Of a DNA stretch of 64,000 nucleotides, positions 8,781-19,877 are shown in pieces (within the stretch, counting starts at the first letter, position 1; each line of letters starts with the position of its first letter). Position numbers and translations under genes: made by a program. Source of the stretch: Plenodomus lindquistii. Lineage: Eukaryota; Ascomycota; Dothideomycetes; Pleosporales; Leptosphaeriaceae. Location of the stretch: positions 744,001 to 808,000 of the forward strand of contig JANUWI010000011.1 in the NCBI GenBank assembly GCA_025504975.1. Direction: 5' to 3'. The notes below the pieces were generated by a model. It had not been told where the DNA came from. It made no database searches and saw only the letters and a list, made by a program, of their open reading frames with translations.

Positions 8781-11041
8781 CTATGCAATTTCCAAATCTG
8801 CTTGTCTGCTCTTTTCCTTACGTTGCAGACGCGTGACCCATGGTGCATAGTTGGCCCAGATCCACCATACTGCAATCGTGAAAACTGTCAGAGGGACAGA
8901 GACAGCGAAGAAGAGCCACGAATTTTGGGCATATTCCATATGGCTAGGACCAGATTCTGGCTTCTCAGGTTCCTTGCGTACTACGAACTGGGTCGAATAG
9001 AAGCTCTATGGTGTCATCAGCATGCTGTTTCATGCTGCAAGCACGTATACTCACCGATACAACTGTACAAGGTAGGTAAATGAGCGTGATGATTGTCAGG
9101 ATCCGCACGCTTGCGGAGTCGCGACTTCCCTTCTCTGCCAACTGTCGCATGATGGCGTTCTCTTCTTGTCCCTGGCGTTGCAGACTCTGCAGTGCAGACA
9201 TCTGCTGATGGAGATTGAAGCCATTTCGACGTTCCAAGAGAGTTGAGATCTGAGCATCACGTTAATTGCAGTTGACAAGTACCTGCCTGTACTTACAAGA
9301 CTGCGAGTGTTGCAAATTTTGGCGAGAAGAGCCTCCACCTTCTTTCGAGCGTAAGCGATATCCTTTTGTTTCTCGACCAAGGCAAACCATATAGGATCGG
9401 TAACACATGGTCCCTTTGCAATTGGCTTTACAGACTTTGCCGTTTTAGGCGCAATTCTGTAGCACTGATGGTACATATCCGTAAGGGTATTCACTGTGTC
9501 CAGGGTGGAGTCCAGACATAGTAGTGCATCACAGGTCTGGTCCTCGATCGTTTTCAACTTCTGGAAGTCCTTCTCATCAACCTCGTAGACATCACGTAAG
9601 GTGCCTTTTCCGCCGATTGCGGTGAGAACGGCTTTGGTTGACTGTTTTAGTGTCAGTTTCCACACCAACACCTTGTTGCATAGTCATACCGATAGCTCAA
9701 CTCGTTCCAGCAAATGCTGAAGGTAGGGTCTCCATGAAGCGATGACAATGTCGAGGAACATGATATGAAGCTCGAAGGGATTGGTATGAGGAGAGTTGTT
9801 CAAACTCTCCGCATGTTTGCCAACACAGTCTTCTGTCCTTCGTGAACTGCCTACAAGGATCCAGGTCGACCGATATTCCGGAATGTCCGGTATGCTCCTG
9901 TGGTAGACAGCAAACTGGCGAAGTGACCAGGGGCGAGCCACAGTTCGATTGGTGAATTCCATGAATCGGATGATGTAAGCAGTCTCTGTAGCTTTGTCAG
10001 AACCAGATCGTCGTCGCGAGGACCAGAGATGCCAGTACCGAAGCGTTGGCCAGTATATCCATTCGTGTAATTGAAGTCTGGGCGGAACTTGATTCGAGGC
10101 GGAGCGATCTCGCACTCTTTAGTCTTCCATTTGAAGTCTAGTAAGAAGTCTCTGAACTGTGGGAAAACTTGACACTCATTCATAAGACCATTGAAGATAT
10201 TTTTCGTGACCTGCAGTTGACTGAAGGAGTTCTCCTGTCGAATGTAGCTGTCAAAAGTCAGCTGTGTACATCATGATGCGTAGAACATACATACAAGACT
10301 CTGAACGCATGACTTGTAAGCTGAGCTCAACGTTAGCTAGGTCGATTGTTGACAGTGTGCACTAACCTGCACAAACCGGCGTAGCTGCTCAGGATCGAGG
10401 TTTATGGTGACCAACGGGACGGATGAAAAAAGGGGCTGATTTCGACTCGCGCAGACGAGGGCACCGCTCCCAACAGGCTCTGTAGCATTATGTGTACTAT
10501 CGTCGGATTGGCCCAGATTCCCAGAAAGATGATTTCCGACAAAAGCATCAGATTGATAGTCGCCGCGTTCCACAGTTGTGAGTGGTGCTGTAGCAAACTG
10601 TACGATGGGTGTGCCACATTTTGAAAAGTCTGTAAGATCGCAAGCCGATCTGCAGCGCACCTCGATCTTCACCTTGACTTCCTCCTTCTCAAAGATATTT
10701 CCCTCCTCGCGATGGTAGTACTCAGTCGAAACCGAGTTCTGGTCGACATATACTGCACGTTTGAAGACTTGCGACGCTGCCATAAGTGGAGGTGCGATGT
10801 CGAGAAAGACAGAGCCGGTTTCGAGTGTCGGTGATGTGTTGAAAGGCTGAGCATCGTTACACGAACGCCTTGCCTCACCGGAAACTGATTGCGATGGCCA
10901 GTCATCTAAGTTAGTCCTATGCCTGCACGCAATTCTGCCCCAGGTGCGACTCGTGCCCAAAGCATGCCTTATCCTGTTTGCCATACTAGGTACCATTATG
11001 AGCACTGCATCTGTACCACGTGACTCTGCAACTGTGAACAT
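8781..11041 (-). CDS. CorA-like membrane protein, six exons, apparent frameshift in exon 3
   Basis: Exons by splice signals: 10367-11041, 10295-10320 (26 nt), 9690-10247, 9297-9641, 9055-9249, 8781-9005. The soluble N-terminal part includes DAQPF, ETGSVFLDIAPPLM and the phrase FMEFTNRT seen in fungal CorA-like proteins. The C terminus has two transmembrane helices, ITLIYLPCTVVS and SWLFFAVSVPLTVFTIAVWW, the arrangement of the CorA Mg2+ transporter fold; the GMN motif of true CorA is not seen, so transport is unproven. Between GPRDDD and ETAYIIRF (about 9991-10020) the frame must shift by one base, and exon lengths sum to 2024 nt, one short of a multiple of three. It is a recent loss or a sequencing error. 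The true start is uncertain. Confidence 0.72.
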
Positions 11042-11306
11042 ACACTGATGTTCCTCGAATCTGGATTCTGATTGAACGCTGCGTTTTGTTGGAATGCGAC
11101 CAGGCACTACTTACGGAAAGGTGAACGGATAGTCGCGTCTGTACCTTGAGAGTGAACGCAGGTGATCACTCTTGCGACGTTGTTCAACCATGTACGGACA
11201 AGAGTTCGGTAAAGTGTATCCAGATGACATATTGCATATATGATCTGCTACGATCCACCTATAATGTTGCTACTCAGAGCAAAGGAAAATCAGTACAGAG
11301 CCCGCC
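11042..11306. other. divergent intergenic region
   Basis: It separates the minus-strand CorA-like gene from the plus-strand small gene and likely holds both promoters. No distinct motif stands out. Confidence 0.35.
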
Positions 11307-11604
11307 ATGCCACGTTTTGAAGTTCGAGGACGATATCTCGATGAATACAAACTAGAAGCGCTGTGTAGGATATTGTTTGGTCAAAATGACAGAGGAGAGG
11401 ATAACTTCGATACGGAGGTACGTGCCCAGGTTGAAAGGTGAATAATGCTGATTCTCGTCCAGTTCGACGAAGCCTCTGACACGTGGATTCTGGAACTACC
11501 GCGAGAACTCTCGCAAGTATGTATCAGTATGCTAGGTCATTGAAACCTAGTTTGCTCATACAGTTTAGGCAGAGCTCGCCTCGTGTGCGCCATCAGATGT
11601 ATGA
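11307..11604 (+). CDS. Small 66-residue conserved-looking protein, three exons
   Basis: Exons 11307-11417, 11463-11516 and 11569-11604. Introns of 45 and 52 nt have GTACGT and GTATGT donors; the second could also end at 11563, which would change only the tail. The product starts MPRFEVRGRYLDEYKLEALC and continues WILELPRELSQAEL. I recall short fungal hypothetical proteins with the same YLDEYKL start and a Pro-Arg-x-Leu end, but cannot name a function. The ATG lies in a GCC-ATG context. The exons are too short for ordinary gene callers; the case rests on two clean introns restoring one frame. Confidence 0.5.
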
Positions 11605-12226
11605 AGAAGCGACCAGTCCATGAAAGAAAAACGCGTTGCTGCCTTTGGACCTGAAGACGTTGTTTTCGCAGTCGTTGATTCGTTCATTTGCAGGGTGATG
11701 AAGATAAATCTGGTGGGAAGGAGTCCTTGAAACCCTCGATTGACATAGCGAGAGTTGGAAGGACAGCGCCCCGCATGTTGTCTAGTATTTGGACAAAAGA
11801 TGCCTTATTCGTTCACGCCGTCTCTAAATCCTGGAATCAGTAGAATTCAATACAGTCCGTGCTTTCAAGAAATTCTCAGTGATTGTCGATGCCTGAGCTC
11901 AACGATCGCAGCCTGGAGGCTCGGCGAAGGGCTAATCTTCGTTGTACATGAGTTCCATCGACATGGATGGATCTGAAGGAGTTGTGGTACCGGTAGCGCG
12001 AGCTGGCACTCTGCCCACACGTGCTTTCGCGCGGACATCGTGATGCTCTCATTGGTCAATAGGTTCGACACGTAACTTTAATTGCAACTTGACTGTTGAC
12101 AATCTCAACATCACCTGGAAGCTCCGAATTCTCTTTCCAGATGACAAAAAGCAGATGACAAACGATTAGATTTCCCCAAGCTGCTGTTATCCTGCGCCTG
12201 CGGCTTGCGCATTCCATATTCACGTC
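11605..12226. other. intergenic, no gene seen
   Basis: Small frames only. This is the 5' flank of ALG14. Confidence 0.4.
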
Positions 12227-13150
12227 ATGGCGCCCCCGCTATCCTCACTCTACACGCTCTCCTTCGCAATCGCAGTCCTTGTAACTCTATTCGTAGCAGC
12301 GACACTACGTCTCCTTGCCATCCTCCCAAATACGCGTTCAAAAACACGACCATGGCGCAAACCCCCGCTCGCAACACGCGTCCTCATCGTTCTGGGATCA
12401 GGAGGACACACGCACGAGATGTTCTACCTCCTGCGCGATCTCGACACATCAAAGTACACCCACCGTACCTACGTCGTCAGCAGCGGCGACGCCTTCAGCG
12501 CGCAACGCGCCGTGGAGTTTGAGCGCGATCTGGAGGATCGTGAGAAGAACAAGAGCAAGACTAGCAGCACCACCACATCTGCAGGCACATTCGACATCAA
12601 AGTCGCAGCACCAAACGGCGCAACAACAACAGCCACAAGACCACGATCCAACACAACCGGTCGCTCACGCACAAACTCAGTCCGCGAGCCACGGAAGCCC
12701 TGTCTAGGCCCAGAACACTACAACGTCGCCATCGTTCCTCGCGCCCGCGCAATTCACCAACCCCTCCTAACAACACCCCTCTCCTGCCTTCACACTCTAC
12801 TATCTTGTTTCTCTCCACTCCTCAGCGCGCCATCGCTGCTCCCTGGACAACCACCTACGAACTTCTACGAAGCTGCCGCGGCAGACGTGCCCGATCTGAT
12901 CATAACGAATGGACCGGCCACCGCTGTGATCCTTATACTAGCGAGTATGGCACTGAGGTTCTTCAACATCAAGGGTGCAAATTCAAGAGGCAAGTGCAAG
13001 ACCGTGTATGTGGAGAGTTTTGCGCGGGTCAAGACGTTGAGTTTGAGCGGGAAGATATTGGTGAGGGTTGTGGATCGGTTTTTGGTGCAGTGGAAGGAGT
13101 TGGAGGGGGCAGGGGGTCGAGCGGAATTTTGGGGCGTTTTGGTACAGTGA
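12227..13150 (+). CDS. ALG14: ALG14, UDP-GlcNAc transferase membrane subunit
   Basis: Single exon, 307 residues. An N-terminal transmembrane helix (LSFAIAVLVTLFVAATLRLL) is followed by the signature VLIVLGSGGHTHEMFYLL. Later landmarks are the YVVSSGDAFS block, the HYNVAIVPRARAIHQ segment, NGPATAVIL and KTVYVESFARVKTLSLSGK, all typical of Alg14. With Alg13 it adds the second GlcNAc to dolichol-PP-GlcNAc on the cytosolic face of the ER and recruits Alg13 to the membrane. A Ser/Thr-rich insert of about 60 residues between the two conserved halves is usual in filamentous fungi. Confidence 0.95.
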   Translation: MAPPLSSLYTLSFAIAVLVTLFVAATLRLLAILPNTRSKTRPWRKPPLATRVLIVLGSGGHTHEMFYLLRDLDTSKYTHRTYVVSSGDAFSAQRAVEFERDLEDREKNKSKTSSTTTSAGTFDIKVAAPNGATTTATRPRSNTTGRSRTNSVREPRKPCLGPEHYNVAIVPRARAIHQPLLTTPLSCLHTLLSCFSPLLSAPSLLPGQPPTNFYEAAAADVPDLIITNGPATAVILILASMALRFFNIKGANSRGKCKTVYVESFARVKTLSLSGKILVRVVDRFLVQWKELEGAGGRAEFWGVLVQ

Positions 13151-13379
13151 GGGAGTAGAGGAGATGAGCGTGTGTATACGAAGTCATGGGACAGTGCGAG
13201 GATAATAAGGTATGGAGGACTGGCGTTTGGTTCATTCGGTTCATAGCGAGATACCCACACAGGGCTGGCCATTTGAGCTGCGGTCCCTTTTGGCAATGGA
13301 CAAGACTTTGCAAGCACATTTACATGAGCAAAATGAACGTGCTATATGTACATTGCATATACTACAAGTAATGTTCCAC

Positions 13380-15027
13380 TTAATCGACCTCTTCAGCAAC
13401 CTTCCTCGTTTTCTTTGGCACCTTCACCCCATTCCGCACCATATGTTTGCCCAAGGCCACAAGTAACGCATCAGTCGACACGAGCGGATTCTTCTTCTTA
13501 TCCTCACTCTTCCTCACCTGCTCCCTCTCCCACCTCAGCTGCATGGGCGTCTTCATACTCTGTGCGCCTCTCTGTGCCGCCCTCAATGTGCTCTCCGCAT
13601 ATCTATTTTCACGCCTGGCTGCAATCTTCGGTGGTGCATCATCCGACTTGCGAACCTCAATGTTACGATCGTGAACGTCGTCGCGGAGCTCGGAGGTGAG
13701 TTCGTCAGGGAAGGGCGGTGCTACGAGGGTGTGCCATGATGAGCTGCCGCCTTCGACAATGTTGCGTCCTGAGTCCACGCCGTCGTAGCCTTCTTTGCGT
13801 TCGACTTTTGGAGACTTCAAAACGGGCTTTTGACGTTCACGTTCACGGGCCTCGAATAGCTTCTGCTTAAGCTCAGCTCTGAATTTGGCCTTGGAGAAGG
13901 GCTCGCCAGGGACTTGGACTGCTGCTGGTGGCTTCGCGACTACAGGTTCGGTGGCCTCTGATGTTGGCTTGGGAGCGGTCAAGCTCTTGATGCTGGTGAT
14001 GGGATGGCGAATTGTGGTCAGAACTTTTTGAACCATGGATTCCTCCGATTTGTCCTTTTTCATCGCTTTACTCCTTTTAAGTATGCCAGAAAATTCATCC
14101 ACCTTAACCTCCACTGGCTTTTCCCATGGCCATTCGATTCGCTGCTGTGTGCCAGCAATGTAGCGGTGGAAGATAGGAAGACCAGTTCTGGGATCGTATT
14201 GGTGGTCCTTGGGTATTTCGCCAGTGCCGTAGTCGGTGCCTGTGAAAGGATCTATGCCGGTGGTGTGGCGCTCCATGCGGACATCTTCCACGATGGCATC
14301 TGTGTACTTTCGAACCCCGTTTCGGTTGACTTCGTACGGTACGACGAGGCGGACATCTTTAAAATCGAGGGGCATCTCCGCTTCGTGCCTTGGACCTAAG
14401 CCTCTTTCGTTGCCATTGAACAGGTCAGAGTCGAAGTATTGCTGTGATATCAGTCAGATGCGCACAGTCAGTGCTAAAGACTCTTACCATGTTCAATCCC
14501 TTGACGATGATCCCGTGTGAGCGATCGACGACATCCACGACGATTCCAATCTTACCCTTGTCCTTTCCCTTCATTATCGCTACGCGATCGTCCTTCACGA
14601 TGGGGAAGTACTTCTTATCGTCGACAACGAGCGGATACTCTGGCGCCAAGCCCTGCCTCTCTCTCCACTCGTTGCGGTTCTTCACCGAGGCAAGCGGAAT
14701 CACAGGCTTCTGCACCTGCTCGCCCGTCAAAGCACCGTACTTCGCCTTGTCCTCACCGAAAGCACGACTAGGCCGCAGAGGGCCCAATTTCCAATCTTCC
14801 TTGACTTCAGCTAGGGCCTTCTTGCGCACTTCATGGACATTCTTGTTCTCCCACTTGATGCGCTGAATCACTGCCTGCTTGGACTCCCACTGTTGCTGCC
14901 TCAGTGTCTGGCGCTTCTTCCGCTCCTTGGCGTGCCATTTGATTGCGTTTTCGACTTGGCGGATCTCCTTGAGCTTCTTCGCCTGGCGGGCAGCATTGCG
15001 GCCGGGCCGGGCGACCACAGCCCTCAT
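13380..15027 (-). CDS. MRPL40: Mitochondrial large-subunit ribosomal protein uL24m (MRPL40)
   Basis: Exons 14488-15027 and 13380-14441 with a 46-nt intron; the join reads KGLNM then QYFDSDLFNGNERG. The 533-residue product has a basic N terminus (ARPGRNAARQAKKLKEIRQ), a KOW motif (RVAIMKGKDKGKIGIVVDVV) and a long C-terminal extension with basic and disordered stretches, as in fungal mitoribosomal uL24m. It binds 23S-type rRNA in the mitochondrial large subunit. The start was chosen as the ATG opening the MRAVVARPG sequence, which fits a mitochondrial targeting peptide. It is divergent from the Ima1-type gene, with 344 bp between the starts. Confidence 0.9.
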
Positions 15028-15371
15028 GGTGGGCGAGATGGGGGTAGTGGTGTGGTGTGGGTGCGGACTACCGAGCCATCGGGTGGCGGGTGGCCAGGAT
15101 GAATTGGCGGCGGTGTTTCGTATGTGAATTGCGACAGCCCAGTCCACCAGGGCTTCCTCGACCTTCTCGATGCGCAATTGACGTGCTGTCGCTCCGTCGC
15201 GGGGGTCCTGCCAATCGTGGTGGGTTGATGATTTCGAGACACCATACCAAATTTCGCGCCAGTGCCAGAGCGGTGTCCGCCGGCAGAACATCGAGGCCCC
15301 AAACAGTCGGCCGATGACATCGCAACCACGCTCAGTTCACATCTACACTCTCACACTCAAAGTCATTCACA
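15028..15371. promoter_or_regulatory. shared divergent promoter region of uL24m and Ima1-type genes
   Basis: 344 bp between two divergent start codons. No obvious TATA box; a CAT/CAC-rich stretch precedes the plus-strand start. Role inferred from position only. Confidence 0.4.
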
Positions 15372-17167
15372 ATGCCGCTACTGCGGCGCCGGCTGCTTTG
15401 CCACTACTGCAATGTGCAATCACGCGACAGTGTTTCACAAATACCGCAAACATATCTCTGCCCGCATTGCGACGCACTCAACCACTTTGACCAGGTAAAC
15501 ACTCCATGGTTACCAACTCACACCCAATGATTCCTAATCTAGTACTCTAGCGTGGAAATATCGCAGATCCTCCCGTAGAAGAAGTTGCAACCGCTGCCTC
15601 CTCTTCGTACCAATACGTTCGCTCCCGTTCACCAACGCCCAGTATGCAGGCGCCCATCGAAGACCCCTTCTGCGACAATTGTCTGCGCAACCAATCCATC
15701 TATACCAAACTCCTGTCCGATTACCTCCCTGACGAAGAAGATCCCGAGTATCAAAAGTTTCTCGCGGCGTATGACGACTATAAGATTGAAGTCGAGGAGA
15801 GGTATCCGCAAGTCTGCGCAAAGTGCCTGCCTCGAGTCCAGGCGCAGATTGACAAGGCCGGCTACGCTGCGAGGGCCGACCACCTACGACGCATAATGGA
15901 GATGAGCGAGAAGAAGCGTGCGGTTGCGCATACATGGGGAGAGACATGCAGATCATGGATCATCTCAGCGGGAAAGTGGGTATACCTCTTCAGCCTGGCT
16001 GCCGGGGTACTCTGGCATACGCTGGGCCTGATAATGGCGCCAAACGAAGAGACTTGGATAGATGAGACCGTCCTGCCCAGCGTGTGCTTCAGTCAGGCTA
16101 TTTTCGTCCGCTCTGTTGACGAGAGTTGTGTGCTTTCGAAATCGGTGGTGAAGCTCGTCTGGTGTACGGTACTGGCAGATCTTTTCTCATTATGGTGGAA
16201 TCCGAAGCTGGAGGCTATGGCAAACGTCCTCACTGGGAGGATGGTCGGTCTGACGTCGCTATGGACCATCCGTCTAGCTGTGGTCGCCCTTCGAGCCTTC
16301 AGCCTCTACTACTGGCAACGCGCCACGGTCGACTTCGACTCCATCGCAACTTTTCATCGGACGCACACCATCATGCTCTTCGTGTTACTCCTGGGTGCAG
16401 TCCTCACTTGGAAAACTGTACGCATCGTATACCCATCCCCTTCCACCTTTCGACAAGCCAAGTCTCCTGTCCTCAGCGCCCCGAACACCCCCAGAAAGTC
16501 GGCACCCGGCTCAACGTTCCGTTCCGCCCATCCAAACGCCGACATCTATTCCAGCATGGTACACTCTCTCGCGCCCGTAATCGACGGCGATGAATCATCA
16601 AACAACCTCCCGCCCTCCCCAACCCTCACAGAAATCTCCCACGGTACTCCTTATACTGACGCCACGACCCCACACTTCCAGCGCAGCGACTTTCTCTCTG
16701 GTCAAGACGATGACATGGACTGGACCCCCACCCGCCGCCGCTTTGCCTCGCAGGAACCCCAAATCCTGCCAGACCAATGGTCCAAACGCGACACCACGCG
16801 CTCGCCCTCCCCACAGCCGCACTACGCACACCGTGAGCCGGTCTCCCTATTCAGCAAACCCGACCCAAACCCCTTTCGGCACCGCGTCCCCGAGGCACCC
16901 AAAGTCCCAGCGCACGCAAAAGCCAACCCCTGGAAACCTGGCGTCTGGGATCCCCCGCTCAAGGCCACGACGCCGAACTTCTTCAAGGCGGATCGTAATC
17001 CACAGGGCGGAGTGGGACAGGCAAAGGGGCTGGATGGGATTGGGGTTCCGAGAAATGTGAAGAGAGATTCAGAGTTGTTTGCAAGTCCCAAGATGAAATT
17101 TGATTTCTATGGGACGCCGAAGGACACCGGGTTAGAGGATACGTTTAATGAGTTCTTTTTGAAGTAA
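15372..17167 (+). CDS. Ima1-type inner nuclear membrane protein
   Basis: Exons 15372-15494 and 15551-17167 around a 56-nt intron; 579 residues. The N-terminal domain has paired cysteines in zinc-ribbon spacing, CHYC and CPHC then CDNC and CAKC, matching the Ima1 N-terminal domain. Four or more hydrophobic segments follow, such as WVYLFSLAAGVLWHTLGLIM and TIMLFVLLLGAVLTW, then a long Pro/Ser-rich tail. Ima1 (human TMEM201/Samp1) links heterochromatin and the cytoskeleton at the inner nuclear membrane. The short first exon is supported because it supplies the first two cysteine pairs. Confidence 0.85.
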
Positions 17168-17685
17168 ATGATGAGGTCCGTTGATTGGGCTCATCGGGTT
17201 TCGTAGGCTGTCAGTATTGTGGGTTTTGTTTTGTTTCCTTTGGTGCGTATGGGAGGGGAACGAGATTGGGAAATGGTATGGAATGTGCATCCGTATGGCG
17301 TTTTGTTTGAGATACCCTGTTGGCATGAAGCGGATTCTGGACTCCATTACGGTAGAGGCGCCTAAGTAGAGATACTAGTACAACAAAGGCTGGTCCTATG
17401 TACAATTAGCGTCAATTGCCTCTGAAGTGTAGACCGAAGAAGCCTGTTAATATGTACACCAACGCTGCAACATGACAAGACATGATTGGGCGCTTGAATA
17501 GGTTAGATTCTCTATCTAACCCTCCAGCATATCATGACTTTTCATATGCCGAGTAGAAGCACAGATATCCCCAATGGAAAGACTCCGGTTAACCTCCCAC
17601 AATAATCCGCGGATTCCATCAGTCGTTCATGACGGGCTTTTGGTCCCACGTTCGTAATGCCTTTGACTCCATGCGATTGAGTTCT
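17168..17685. other. convergent intergenic region
   Basis: It lies between the 3' ends of the Ima1-type gene and RPS23; no coding signal. Confidence 0.4.
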
Positions 17686-18361
17686 CTACGACCTGGGCTT
17701 CTCCTTCTTCTCCTTCCACAGAGCGGACAGACCGACACCGGACACCTTGACGACCTTGAATCGCACACCAGGAATATCACCCTTGGCCTTGCCCTTGCGA
17801 CCGAATCCAGCGAGCAGGACCTCGTCGTTCTCGTCGACGAAGTTCAAGCAACCATCGTTGGGAACTGTGTTCATGTTAGCCCCCAGCTCAAGCTCTTTGC
17901 TGCCGCTACGCTTGTCTAACGGATCCTTGTCCATCATCCATCTCCTTGGTGGTGCGACGTACCGAAAGCGGTGACCTTCTTTCCGTTCTTGATCAACTGA
18001 ACCCTGACACACTTTCGGATAGCGGAGTTGGGCTGCTTGGCCTCGACACCGACCTTTTCGAGGACGATGCCCTTGGCGTGGGAAGAACCACCGAATGGCG
18101 AGGACTTGTAGGCGGTTCCGAGGAGGCGCTTCTTGAATCCGAGATCGGCCCAGCGCTGCTCACGGCGGTGGTTGCGGAGCTTGCGGGCGGCGTTGAGACC
18201 TCTTGGCTTTCCTGGAGTCTATTGTGAGCTTCTGCATTGTTACGTGGGTGTGTGTGTGTGGTGGGTGTGGTGTGTTGGCATCGTGAGCCATCAATTCGGA
18301 ATGGCGTATGAATTTCTGTGTTCGGAGCGTATCGAGGGAGGGGTTGCGTACCTTTACCCAT
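17686..18361 (-). CDS. RPS23: 40S ribosomal protein S23 (uS12)
   Basis: Exons 18352-18361 (only 10 nt, ATGGGTAAAG), 17963-18211 and 17686-17864, with introns of 140 and 98 nt. The product is 145 residues, the exact usual length: MGKGKPRGLNAARKLR at the start, KQPNSAIRKCVRVQ in the middle and LWKEKKEKPRS at the end. uS12 sits at the decoding centre of the small subunit. The first acceptor is the TCCAG at 18212-18216 because it restores GKGKPRG. A tiny first exon with a longer first intron is typical for fungal ribosomal protein genes. Confidence 0.96.
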
Positions 18362-18812
18362 GTTTGCGGTGTTGACGAGGGATGTGCTGGGGAGAGTGGG
18401 TGGTTAGTATCGCAGGACGGAGGCGAGGCAGTGCGAAGTTGCGATATTCTCGCGTACAGTGTGTGGTGGTCAGTGCACCAGCCAGCCCCAATGTAGTAAG
18501 GCGTGGTTCTGTCTAATCGTGCACCCGCGTCATTCGGTCGCGAACACCAACGTCGAGCATGTGTTGTCGCGACTCCGTGTGTAATCACAAACGAAAGCTC
18601 CCCTTGATCTACTAGGGTCAAGAATCACATGCTGGTATCCCAAGGCTTCCCATTGCTCGCATTGTCCATTATAGTTCTCGTCTTCTACTGATTGGATTGC
18701 ACCTTAGAGTACGCGTACGGGAAGTAGCGTCGCAAAGTCCTTGCCCAACACTTGTGGATGCATCGCTAGCACCACAACACGTTGCCCAATCTGAGCTAAT
18801 ACAACCGCCACG
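18362..18812. promoter_or_regulatory. divergent promoter region, RPS23 and coiled-coil gene
   Basis: 451 bp between divergent starts. No motif is assigned; its promoter role is inferred from the gene arrangement. Confidence 0.35.
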
Positions 18813-19664
18813 ATGGCCTCCAAAGACAAGAAGATATCTAAAACTCAGTCGAACCGTTTGCCAGCTCCAGCGCTCTTCGTAGGCCCACCCTCACGCAATG
18901 CCTCCAACACGTCGCTTCTACCTCCCGGAGGCGACTCTAGAGATCCAACGAGGGCTCCGTTAGTTCGACAACGTTCCTTGCTCTCGCCAGAGTCTAAACG
19001 ACCCCTACCACCCACTACAGGCAACCAGTACGATGGCGACAACCTGACTCTCACCACATCGAACCCGTCTGCACCCTTTCAGCGGCGGCAGCGAGCACAA
19101 AGCCAAGCTGCGGAAGCTGAGGCATCATCGCGGGCTGAGGCAGTATGGGCCGAGATGCAGAATACCCTGGAGGAAGTCGAGCTGAGCGCCATCAAGGGCC
19201 CCGGAATGACGGTCTTCGGCTCTGATCACTCGCGCGCACTGGATGAGCTACGGAAAGCACAAATCGAGCTTGCAAAGGCATGGGCGAGATCAGAAGCCGA
19301 GGAGCACGAAGAGTCGGGGGATCAACAGAAGAAGTCGCACGACATCAAGGCAACAGATCTCACGTCCCAGACTTTGGCTAACACACGCGACAACGCCGCT
19401 ACTGCAAAGGGTGATAAATTGTTCGACAGGATTAAATTAGAAGAGGAGACGGAGAAAGATATTGAGCTGAGTAGGAAGCGACGGGAAGAGAACGATCGAT
19501 ACTTCGAAAAGGTCAACAGAGGCGTTCAAGAAGTTGTCGTTCGCTTGGAAGAGGTTGCAAAGGCAATGAGAGGAGTTGAAAGTGAAAGTAAAGAGATCTG
19601 GGGACACGGAAGTGACGGTACTGCCGATACAGAGAGTCTGACTACGGTGCCAAGCAATGCCTAA
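18813..19664 (+). CDS. Conserved-looking fungal coiled-coil protein
   Basis: Single exon, 283 residues. The first 100 residues are Ser/Pro-rich and probably disordered. From about residue 100 the protein is helical and charged (AEAEASSRAEAVWAEMQNTL, then ALDELRKAQIELAKAWARSE), and a second coiled coil runs near the end (EEETEKDIELSRKRREENDR). The pattern resembles small subunits of endolysosomal BLOC-1-type complexes, but I cannot assign a named family. Start in a CACGATGG context. Confidence 0.65.
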   Translation: MASKDKKISKTQSNRLPAPALFVGPPSRNASNTSLLPPGGDSRDPTRAPLVRQRSLLSPESKRPLPPTTGNQYDGDNLTLTTSNPSAPFQRRQRAQSQAAEAEASSRAEAVWAEMQNTLEEVELSAIKGPGMTVFGSDHSRALDELRKAQIELAKAWARSEAEEHEESGDQQKKSHDIKATDLTSQTLANTRDNAATAKGDKLFDRIKLEEETEKDIELSRKRREENDRYFEKVNRGVQEVVVRLEEVAKAMRGVESESKEIWGHGSDGTADTESLTTVPSNA

Positions 19665-19877
19665 GACCAGCTCCGGGGCCTCACTCCGTACTTGATATCA
19701 CATACGTTTGAACTGACACATCGAAGTGAAGAAGTTGAGACACAGCTTGGATGTTCCTGTATCGGTTTGTTTGCTGTCGTATAAGCTACTTTTCCGCCGC
19801 TATCAAGCTACGGTAACTCTCTATGGAGATCTCACCCACGCCAATCTACCAGCCCAGGATTACCCAGATTCCATAAC

